From: Acetatifactor sp.
GTDB taxonomy: Bacteria; Bacillota; Clostridia; Lachnospirales; Lachnospiraceae
Length of the DNA: 30,593 bases
NCBI GenBank assembly: GCA_016293615.1
Contig: JAEDDX010000028.1
Location: 1 to 30,593, forward strand
Direction: 5' to 3'
Of the stretch, positions 24,931 to 30,593 are shown piece by piece; the first letter of the stretch is position 1, and every line of letters starts with the position of its first letter. The position numbers and the translations under genes were made by a program. A model generated the notes under the pieces. It made no database searches. It was given only the letters and a program-made list of their open reading frames with translations, and was not told the origin of the DNA.

Positions 24931-25638
24931 CTATTGCATGGTAAACTCTGCAATCATATAGGCGCCGCCGTCTGCGTCCTCCAGACTCACGACGACCACC
25001 TTGTCCTCTTCTATGACGCGGGGGTACAGCACATCATTCAAAAAAGCCTGCTTCTTATATTCTGCGCGGACCTGTCTGATGCCTGCTCCCTCCGGCAGGA
25101 AGCACATCGCGATCTCCAGAAATTTCTGGTTGTTCACATGATGGTTGGTATCCAGATGGAATTTCTTCACCGTGAGCGCTTCCTCACGGCGTCCGCCCTC
25201 CGGCACCCTGATCTTACGCGGCGCATATTCCATGTCGATCTTCTCTTCCATGGGATAAGCGCTATAAATATCATCGGGAATGCTCACCGGATGCCCTGTT
25301 TCGGTATCCAGCAGGCTCCAGATGGAATGTGCCTTCGCAAGGTATTCTCCCTTTTCATCCAGCATCACAAAGTTTCGATACCCCAGAAAGGCTTTCATGC
25401 TGTAGGGAAGGGTTCCGATCCGGACCGTCTCGCAAAGCTTCGGATATCGCTCTGCCACGATCTGCCAGGAGGACAGCACCCAGACAAGGTGCCTCTCCTT
25501 CAGCTGTGCCACTCCAAGCCCCAGATCTTCCGACTGAAAGGTGGAGCAGTCCTGAAAATAATTGATCAGCGACGCCATGGTCAGCCTTCCCTCGCTGTCC
25601 ACCTCGCTGTACCTGATTCTGCTGTCAAATGTATACAT
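24931..25638 (-). CDS. Acyl-ACP thioesterase
   Basis: This 235-residue enzyme releases free fatty acids from acyl carrier protein; the family (FatA/FatB-like) has two hot-dog folds. The C-terminal active-site pattern HLDTNHHVNNQKFLE matches the D-x-N-x-H-x-N-N signature of the family, and the N-terminal hot dog carries RIRYSEVDSEGRLTMASLINYFQDC. Length is normal for bacterial members found in gut Clostridia. AGAGG precedes the ATG. The upstream region abuts element 2 within about 45 bp, so its promoter probably lies in or near that repeat. Confidence 0.92.
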   Translation of the reverse strand: MYTFDSRIRYSEVDSEGRLTMASLINYFQDCSTFQSEDLGLGVAQLKERHLVWVLSSWQIVAERYPKLCETVRIGTLPYSMKAFLGYRNFVMLDEKGEYLAKAHSIWSLLDTETGHPVSIPDDIYSAYPMEEKIDMEYAPRKIRVPEGGRREEALTVKKFHLDTNHHVNNQKFLEIAMCFLPEGAGIRQVRAEYKKQAFLNDVLYPRVIEEDKVVVVSLEDADGGAYMIAEFTMQ

Positions 25639-25682
25639 CGCAAACCTCTATCCGTACAATTTTTCTCCCACTTCGGGACTGC

Positions 25683-25921
25683 GCCTGCGCAACGGGACCC
25701 TGTATGTCTGTGGCAGAAACGCTCATCCGGGAAACGCACCCCTGCGCCTAAGCCCTGCATGTCTGATTGCAGACACGCTCTCGCTTGGAGTTCGTCGTAG
25801 CGGTACATAAGGCCCTAAAGTACAGGACCTAAGTACCGACGACTCACTACAGTCTGCAACAGACACGCAGGGCTTGACGGGGGCACATTCCCACTTGTTC
25901 CTGTATGTCCGCAACGGGAAT
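25683..25921 (-). repeat. Structured repeat element 2 (opposite orientation to element 1)
   Basis: Read on the minus strand it repeats the plan of the element at 1-560: inverted left units (around 25859-25921), a 91-bp core, then direct right units starting at 25776 and about 25720. The right-hand hairpin reads GTGTCTG-CAAT-CAGACAT, with a G-U pair at its base and a U-A pair where element 1 has U-G. The left junction hairpin GTCTG-TTG-CAGAC is kept with one loop change. The element fills the gap between the CPBP protease stop codon and the thioesterase gene and contains no other gene. Confidence 0.8.
25768..25858 (-). repeat. 91-bp hairpin core of element 2
   Basis: It has the same length and the same flanking TGCAGAC/GTCTGCA pair as the core at 138-228, read in reverse complement. 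The outer stems (GTCG/CGAC, CGGTAC/GTACCG) and the loop GTACTTT are identical. The inner stem reads AGGTCCT against AGGGCCT, with seven pairs intact, one of them U-G. All differences from the other core are within this stem. Confidence 0.8.
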
Positions 25922-25925
25922 CCCC

Positions 25926-26996
25926 CTACAAAACGCCCATGAGCTGCAGCCCGATCATTGACACCCAGAAGAGGATGTAGATCAGCATGCCGGGGTTTAG
26001 TACCACGGCGCTCAGGCGCTTCCCCTTCGCAAGAGCATTCGGGGAGTCCTCCGTCAGGCGGAATCTCTTCTGGCATGCAAACACAATGAACAGCACCACG
26101 CCGGTGATGGTCGTGCCAAAGACAAACAAAACAAACAGCAGGTAGCATCCCCAGGCGAGCAGATTGTCTCCGATCACGCTCATCGCCGCGCCCACGTCCG
26201 AGCCGCTCTCGAGTGCCGCCATATATTCATCCAGATGCAGATATCTCAAGAGGTTGGTGGCGACAAAGCCGCCCATAAAATTAAAGAACATATGCATGGA
26301 GATCGTAATCTTCAGATTCCCGGTCCGCACATAAATAAAGGCCAGAAAGCATCCGATGGAAAAAGCATACACAAACTGGTTTAGGTTGCCGTGGAACAGT
26401 CCGAACATCAATCCGGAAAGAAGGATGGAGATTCCCTTTCCGTACTGCATGGTGTGATCCACGATCATCTTGCGGAACATAAACTCCTCCATGATGGGCG
26501 CCAGAATCACCATATACAATAAGATCGTTATGGGTGAGACATTGGTTGCAACACTCAAAATACTGTTGTCTACCGTCGTTTGGCGTATCAGTCCCACGAT
26601 CGTTGTGATCAGTATTCCTACGAAATTGGAGGCGTAGGCCAGACCGATACAGACGATCAGGGCCAGAATGTATTGTCCGGCACTCATCCTGCGCTTTCGA
26701 GGCTTTACCGCGGGCACGGACTTTTTCAGCAGTACCACGATCAGCGGAAATACCGCCAGATACATCGGCAGAATCGAGAGCAGCAGCAGTGAAAGGTCGC
26801 TATCGTCCAGGATCGCCGGGTTCAGGCCGAGAATGACCTGCTTGATTGCATACACGAGCACATACAGTACCACGATGCCCGCCACATAAATGAAGCCGAT
26901 CTTACTGAAATTCCTGCGGGCTGCTTTGCTGTTTGCAGCTGTCCTTTCCACGGAATCTTCCATGGAAGACTCCTGCATCATTGTCTGGTTTTCCAT
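25926..26996 (-). CDS. CPBP family intramembrane metalloprotease
   Basis: This 356-residue membrane protein belongs to the CPBP (Abi/Rce1-like) family of intramembrane proteases. About eight hydrophobic helices are visible. The motifs are MEEFMFRKM (EExxxR) near residue 175, FGLFHGN near residue 205 and HMFFNF near residue 240, which carry the predicted metal ligands. Bacterial members act in bacteriocin self-immunity or protein maturation, but no peptide gene is adjacent, so the role here is open. GGAGGAG precedes the ATG. Its TAG stop lies five bases from the end of repeat element 2, and its promoter side abuts the IS element. Confidence 0.9.
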   Translation of the reverse strand: MENQTMMQESSMEDSVERTAANSKAARRNFSKIGFIYVAGIVVLYVLVYAIKQVILGLNPAILDDSDLSLLLLSILPMYLAVFPLIVVLLKKSVPAVKPRKRRMSAGQYILALIVCIGLAYASNFVGILITTIVGLIRQTTVDNSILSVATNVSPITILLYMVILAPIMEEFMFRKMIVDHTMQYGKGISILLSGLMFGLFHGNLNQFVYAFSIGCFLAFIYVRTGNLKITISMHMFFNFMGGFVATNLLRYLHLDEYMAALESGSDVGAAMSVIGDNLLAWGCYLLFVLFVFGTTITGVVLFIVFACQKRFRLTEDSPNALAKGKRLSAVVLNPGMLIYILFWVSMIGLQLMGVL

Positions 26997-27028
26997 ACCA
27001 ATCTCCTCCCGATGTCTTTTTCTGCTTT

Positions 27029-27066
27029 AGTGTAGCACATTCTCCGTTCTTTGTATAGAACAAAGA
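27029..27066 (-). promoter_or_regulatory. Possible promoter and operator of the CPBP gene
   Basis: On the minus strand an extended -10, TGCTACACT, has its TACACT at 27029-27034. A perfect 7-bp inverted repeat, TCTTTGT-ATAGA-ACAAAGA (27048-27066), covers the place where the -35 box would be, so it could be a repressor or activator site. The IS end begins only 2 bp beyond it. Confidence 0.35.
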
Positions 27067-27151
27067 GTTCTTGAGTTTCCGCAGTTTTATCCACAGAGCC
27101 CCATTCTCATAGGTATCTCCATGAACAACTTTCAAAAAATGCCCAAAATAT

Positions 27152-27168
27152 AAGGAATCTCATTCCTT
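27152..27168 (+). promoter_or_regulatory. Hairpin with T-run upstream of the transposase
   Basis: AAGGAAT-CTC-ATTCCTT is a perfect 7-bp stem followed by further T, placed inside the left IS end. It can stop transcripts entering from outside, a common way for an IS to limit its transposase. A second palindrome, AAGGATTCCTT at 27220-27230, contains the AAAGGA ribosome site and abuts the start codon, so it could hide that site in read-through transcripts. Confidence 0.5.
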
Positions 27169-27230
27169 TTTGATGTAAAATAAAGTCACCACAACAATAA
27201 TCCACTAAACAAAAAGAGAAAGGATTCCTT

Positions 27231-28484
27231 ATGACTTATTCTACATCAAATACTTATACTTTGAAACGAGAAATTTTAACTTTTTCAAACAAGATTTCCA
27301 GAAACCTTTCCAAACCGGGCAGAAAGTTTTCTGCTGATATGACTTACAGCATGCTCGCATCCGGCAGCTGCCTTCTGACTGACATCGTTGACCAGCTTCA
27401 TGAAGATTCCAAAAAGGTGAATTTGGTGGAACGACTCACCAGACATTTAAACAACGGCATTCATCCTTCTGCTCTGAAATCTTATCTTACCGTCATACAT
27501 AAATGGGTACCTTCCGATCCTGTCATTCACATTGATGACAGCGATGTTGTAAAGCCAGATGGTTATAAATTTGAAGCTCTCGGTATCGTCCGAGATGGTT
27601 CTAAAAGCACGGAAACAAAATCTGTTTACGAAAAAGGTTATCATGTAACAGAGGCATGTGTTCTGACCGGCAATGGACATCCTGTCAGTATCTTTTCCCA
27701 GATTCACTCTTCAAAAGAAAAGAACTTTACATCCACTAACGATATTACTTTTGCTGCAATGGAGCGCGGAGCCTCCCTCTTTGGTAAAGCCACCTTTGCT
27801 CTCGACAGGGGCTATGATGATAACAAGATGTTCCTGAAACTTGACAAACTGAACCAGGACTATGTTATACGGCTTACCGCGAAACGCAAAGTCTTCTTTC
27901 ATGGTAAATGGATTCCGGCCACTCAGCTTAGAAACCAGAGAAAAGGAAAAATCAAAACTCCTCTTGTCTACAGAGGGAAAAAGCGTGACGCTTACCTTTC
28001 CCATGTGAAGGTACAGATAACTGACTCTAAAAAAGATATTTACCTTGCACTAGTTTATGGCATCACGGAACATCCCATGATGCTTGCAACCAATAAGGAA
28101 ATCCGTTCCGGAAATGATGTCATAAAGGTTGCCAAAACATACTTCTCCAGATGGCGCATCGAAGAATATTTTCGCTGTAAAAAGCAGATGTTCCAGTTTG
28201 AAAACTTCCGTGTACGAAAGCTGTCCGCAATCAATGCGTTGAATTTTTATATTACCTTATGCATGGCATTTCTGGCTCACATTTCCATGAAATCAGAAAC
28301 CAATGCGCTAAAGGTTGCTATTATACAAACAGCAGATCCCATAAAAGAAAAAGTACATTTCTGCTATTATCGGTTAGCAAAAAGTATCTCCGGCATACTA
28401 TCGTATGCAAAAGAAGGCGTCAGGCTATGGTTTAGGACAAAACGTCCTGTATACCGTCAACTCTGCCTTAAACTAACCGCTTAA
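27231..28484 (+). CDS. IS4 family DDE transposase
   Basis: This 417-residue protein cuts and joins the IS ends. The catalytic aspartates are visible in IHIDDSDVVKP (near residue 103) and FALDRGYDDN (near residue 197), and the glutamate in YFSRWRIEEYFRCKK (near residue 307). That last segment fits the IS4 family Y-x2-R-x3-E-x6-K (YREK) signature exactly. The frame is complete, so the element may be active. Its subgroup within IS4 cannot be fixed by eye. Confidence 0.93.
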   Translation: MTYSTSNTYTLKREILTFSNKISRNLSKPGRKFSADMTYSMLASGSCLLTDIVDQLHEDSKKVNLVERLTRHLNNGIHPSALKSYLTVIHKWVPSDPVIHIDDSDVVKPDGYKFEALGIVRDGSKSTETKSVYEKGYHVTEACVLTGNGHPVSIFSQIHSSKEKNFTSTNDITFAAMERGASLFGKATFALDRGYDDNKMFLKLDKLNQDYVIRLTAKRKVFFHGKWIPATQLRNQRKGKIKTPLVYRGKKRDAYLSHVKVQITDSKKDIYLALVYGITEHPMMLATNKEIRSGNDVIKVAKTYFSRWRIEEYFRCKKQMFQFENFRVRKLSAINALNFYITLCMAFLAHISMKSETNALKVAIIQTADPIKEKVHFCYYRLAKSISGILSYAKEGVRLWFRTKRPVYRQLCLKLTA

Positions 28485-28651
28485 ATAGATAAAAGAATAT
28501 TTCTCCCAAAGCCCGGCTCCGGTGGGGTTTATTAAAGTACCTCTACTCACAGAACTGCCACTTTGTTACTTCAAAAAAATCGGCAGATTGGTACTTTAGG
28601 AAGATATTCTCATTTTTCAATTACAGTTTGCGGAAACTCAAGACTCCTTCG

Positions 28652-29563
28652 CTACTGATTTGCCTTTATAAACCGTTCTGTTATTTCCTTCTTAATCCGC
28701 TCTGCCTCGTCTCCTGACTTTTCTATAAACAAATACTCAAGCACCGGCTCCTCAGAAACAGATACTACCATCATTCCAATGGGTTCCTCCCCCATGAACA
28801 GAACGTATGGCGTCTTTTCTATAGCTTCCCAAATATTCTTAAGCAGTTCCTCAGAATTATCCGGTATATACCTCCGAAACAGCTCTTCAAACACCTTGGG
28901 ACAATGGGTTGCATATTTATAGTGATAGCCTTCCCTGTCATCATAGGCATTTTCATAGGACCACTGACAGGGTTGTTTTACCTTTCTAATAGGCGGAAAC
29001 TGCTTTTCCAGTTCTTCCAGCGCTTCCCCGGTACATTCTTCGCACACGGAGGATTCTTCAAAACGGCCGCCCTTAATATGAAGACCGCCTTCTATAAGCT
29101 CAAATCCCATAAAAGCATCCGGCGCATTTCCTTCCATATCCGTAAGACCAAATTCCCTGCATCTTTGAAAGCCAAGCTTGGGATAGTAATACGGCTCACC
29201 AAATATGACAATCCCTCTAAAACCAGCGGCTTTCACAAGTGGTATAGTCTCCTCTAAAAGCCTTCTTCCGATGCCCTTATTTTTGTACTTATGATCCACA
29301 CATAAAGGACCAAAGGAGGCAATTTCAATATCCTCACCATCCGTATGTATCACAGCCTTGAAATACATAATGGTTCCTGCAATTTTGCCATCCACAACAG
29401 CCACCCTGCTGCATTCCGGCAAATAATCCTTATGACCTCTCAGCTTATGAACCAATAAATGCTCATCACAACCGGGATTATAGACATTGTAGAAGGATCT
29501 TCTGGTCATAGCTTCTGTCTCATAATAATCTTCTATTTTTTCTTTTCTGATTTCAATATTCAT
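28652..29563 (-). CDS. GNAT family N-acetyltransferase with C-terminal extension
   Basis: The 303-residue protein begins with a GNAT fold (about residues 1-150) like the YhbS-type enzymes: SFGPLCVDHKYKNKGIGRRLLEE holds the acetyl-CoA pyrophosphate loop (K-N-K-G-I-G-R-R), followed by GEPYYYPKLGF, a typical acceptor-side segment. The remaining 150 residues contain CEECTGEALEELEKQFPP and a second, incomplete-looking fold (YVLFMGEEPIGMMVVSVSE), which may be a degenerate second GNAT unit. The substrate is unknown. GGAGG precedes the ATG; it lies 18 bases behind the methyltransferase gene and is cotranscribed with it. Codons are richer in A/T than in the left 25 kb. Confidence 0.85.
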   Translation of the reverse strand: MNIEIRKEKIEDYYETEAMTRRSFYNVYNPGCDEHLLVHKLRGHKDYLPECSRVAVVDGKIAGTIMYFKAVIHTDGEDIEIASFGPLCVDHKYKNKGIGRRLLEETIPLVKAAGFRGIVIFGEPYYYPKLGFQRCREFGLTDMEGNAPDAFMGFELIEGGLHIKGGRFEESSVCEECTGEALEELEKQFPPIRKVKQPCQWSYENAYDDREGYHYKYATHCPKVFEELFRRYIPDNSEELLKNIWEAIEKTPYVLFMGEEPIGMMVVSVSEEPVLEYLFIEKSGDEAERIKKEITERFIKANQ

Positions 29564-29581
29564 GTAAGCTCTACCTCCAAA

Positions 29582-30295
29582 TTAATTCTTTCGTCTGATA
29601 ACTATCATTACAGAGTTCAATATGTCCTTTAAGCCTTTCTCCAAAAACTCTGCATCCCTTGCTCCGTATTCATGACCGGAATCCGTCCACTCCTGCCAAA
29701 CCAAATCAAACTGAGAGGACTCATACACACTGACCTCCACCTGTTCTTCACAGAACCGGATGATATGGCTCTGCCACCATTCCTTGGTTTTGAACATGTA
29801 GGCTTCATCCTCTGCCCACTCCTTCATCAGCTCAGCATAATGACCTTCCGGCTCACACTTTAGCCCAGGCACTACAATCAGGGCATATCCTCCTACCTTT
29901 AGAAATGGCAGGATTTTCTCTCCAAATATATTGTCCTCACACCCGAAATAGTGATAGGTGTCGATGCTCACAATGCAGTCAAAATATTCATGAGCAAAAG
30001 GTAGTGCCAGTGCATCACCATAAATAGGGATGATTTTATCCTCCAGACCATTCTCTCGGATTCTCTTTAAATTATCCGTGGGGGATACCCACAAATCCAA
30101 CGCATATACTCTCTCCGCTTTCGTCTCCTTCGCAAGCAAAATGGAACTGAGTGCCGCACCACAGCCTAAGTCAAGAACATTTCCGCTTTGTATTGCCTGG
30201 GGATTATCTGTTATAATTTCACCTAACAATCGCAGGGAGTTGGGGCCCATTAGATACTCCTTTGTAAAATATTGTTTGTAATTTTCCAGATTCAT
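29582..30295 (-). CDS. Class I SAM-dependent methyltransferase
   Basis: This 237-residue enzyme has the Rossmann-like SAM-binding motif I VLDLGCGAALSSILLA near residue 40, the acidic residue of motif II in VYALDLW, motif III around IPIYGDALALPF and motif IV FDCIVSIDTYHYF. The C-terminal part (WWQSHIIRFCEE... FDLVWQEW) would set the acceptor, which is unknown; small-molecule methyltransferases of this kind are common beside GNAT genes. GGAGG stands nine bases before the ATG. It is the first gene of a two-gene unit. Confidence 0.88.
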   Translation of the reverse strand: MNLENYKQYFTKEYLMGPNSLRLLGEIITDNPQAIQSGNVLDLGCGAALSSILLAKETKAERVYALDLWVSPTDNLKRIRENGLEDKIIPIYGDALALPFAHEYFDCIVSIDTYHYFGCEDNIFGEKILPFLKVGGYALIVVPGLKCEPEGHYAELMKEWAEDEAYMFKTKEWWQSHIIRFCEEQVEVSVYESSQFDLVWQEWTDSGHEYGARDAEFLEKGLKDILNSVMIVIRRKN

Positions 30296-30401
30296 TCTGT
30301 TTATCCTCCATTTTTCGTATTTTCGGACTCTTCGGCGTCCTTTCCCGCTGTGCCTTCACGTGGATACTTTTCGGATATGTGCGCCGTCAGGAGCGCAATA
30401 G

Positions 30402-30427
30402 AAAAGGCATGACTTTTTGTCATGCCT
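30402..30427 (-). terminator. Terminator of the gene at the right edge
   Basis: AGGCATGAC (30405-30413) pairs perfectly with GTCATGCCT (30419-30427) around a T5 loop; the minus strand then reads TTTTC. It lies about 60 bp past the stop of the partial frame at the window edge and about 110 bp before the methyltransferase start. The 185 bases from 30296 to 30486 otherwise hold nothing recognised. Confidence 0.6.
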
Positions 30428-30486
30428 AAAATACGCTATTTACTCTATGAACAATGCTTATAAACCTTGTTATAGAAGCAATCTTT

Positions 30487-30591
30487 TCAAGCATCCTTAA
30501 GGCACAAACTACCAAGGCTGATTGTATTATCAACCTTCCACTTTTGATTTTCCTTAAAATAATTTAGATACTTGAATAAATTGTCCTCCAA
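30487..30591 (-). CDS. C-terminal end of a gene cut by the window edge
   Basis: A frame open to the window end encodes about 34 residues and stops at TGA 30487-30489. It reads LEDNLFKYLNYFKENQKWK and ends GSLCLKDA, which looks like normal lysine-rich, A/T-rich coding sequence. The terminator that follows supports a gene ending here. The family cannot be told from this fragment, and chance openness is possible at this length. Confidence 0.35.
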   Translation of the reverse strand: MEDNLFKYLNYFKENQKWKVDNTISLGSLCLKDA

Positions 30592-30593
30592 AA

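Larger units (their letters stand above)
27069..28643 (+). mobile_element. Complete IS4-type insertion sequence
   Basis: The ends are a perfect 15-bp inverted repeat, TCTTGAGTTTCCGCA at 27069-27083 and its complement at 28629-28643, giving an element of 1575 bp with a single transposase gene. No matching direct target duplication is evident outside the ends. The right end lies 8 bp from the stop codon of the GNAT gene, and the left end just upstream of the CPBP promoter. The interior is clearly A/T-richer than the chromosomal genes to the left. Confidence 0.88.

Noticed and set aside
25581..25808. A short peptide beginning with almost the same 14 residues as the frame at 188
   Set aside because: The similarity follows from the shared 91-bp core. 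The changes between cores keep base pairing and the frames diverge right after the core, so a coding role is not supported.
27060..28652. Target site duplication flanking the IS
   Set aside because: No equal direct repeat is found just outside the 15-bp ends; only weak GAG/CTC similarity is present.

Overview
The window looks like chromosomal DNA of a Gram-positive anaerobe of the Clostridia, most likely a Lachnospiraceae-type bacterium. The evidence is a CdaA/CdaR pair, FtsEX next to an M23 hydrolase and a CtpA protease, RecD2, HPr, CvfB, a plant-type acyl-ACP thioesterase, and strong GGAGG ribosome sites. Genus cannot be fixed from sequence alone. Nearly all genes lie on the minus strand; the exceptions are an epimerase at the left edge and an IS transposase.

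Layout from left to right. 1-560: one end of a structured repeat element, with inverted units, a 91-bp hairpin core and seven ~48-bp tandem units. 647-1669: NAD-dependent epimerase (+). 1815-2078: HPr. 2165-9021 (minus): recD2 > comF-like > two unknown membrane proteins > cdaA > cdaR, with short gaps or overlaps, a likely operon ending in cyclic-di-AMP synthesis. 9139-10128: mreB with its own promoter. 10248-10361: an unlisted 37-codon lipoprotein-like gene. 10497-16335: uvrB > AAA ATPase > uvrA, headed by a promoter and a LexA-like box. 16523-17008: a nested tandem repeat in a gene-free gap of about 980 bp. 17320-23728: pucR-type regulator > ftsE > ftsX > M23 hydrolase > ctpA > pseG, an operon for cell-wall hydrolysis at division with a sugar-nucleotide gene at its tail. 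23998-25638: cvfB and an acyl-ACP thioesterase. 25683-25921: a second copy of the left-edge element in opposite orientation. 25926-26996: CPBP membrane protease. 27069-28643: a complete IS4-type insertion sequence with 15-bp perfect inverted ends. 28652-30295: a GNAT acetyltransferase and a methyltransferase in a visibly A/T-richer segment. 30487-30591: a cut-off gene end.

The main discovery candidate is the repeat element. Its 91-bp cores at 138-228 and 25768-25858 differ at eight positions. All eight fall in one seven-base-pair stem, and they replace four base pairs while keeping every pair (three Watson-Crick swaps and one U-G). The flanking 48-bp units each carry a 7-bp hairpin whose substitutions are also pair-preserving, but only when read in the element's own orientation. 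This is what a conserved RNA or single-stranded DNA structure would show, and no protein-coding explanation fits. I do not recognise it as a named RNA or repeat family.
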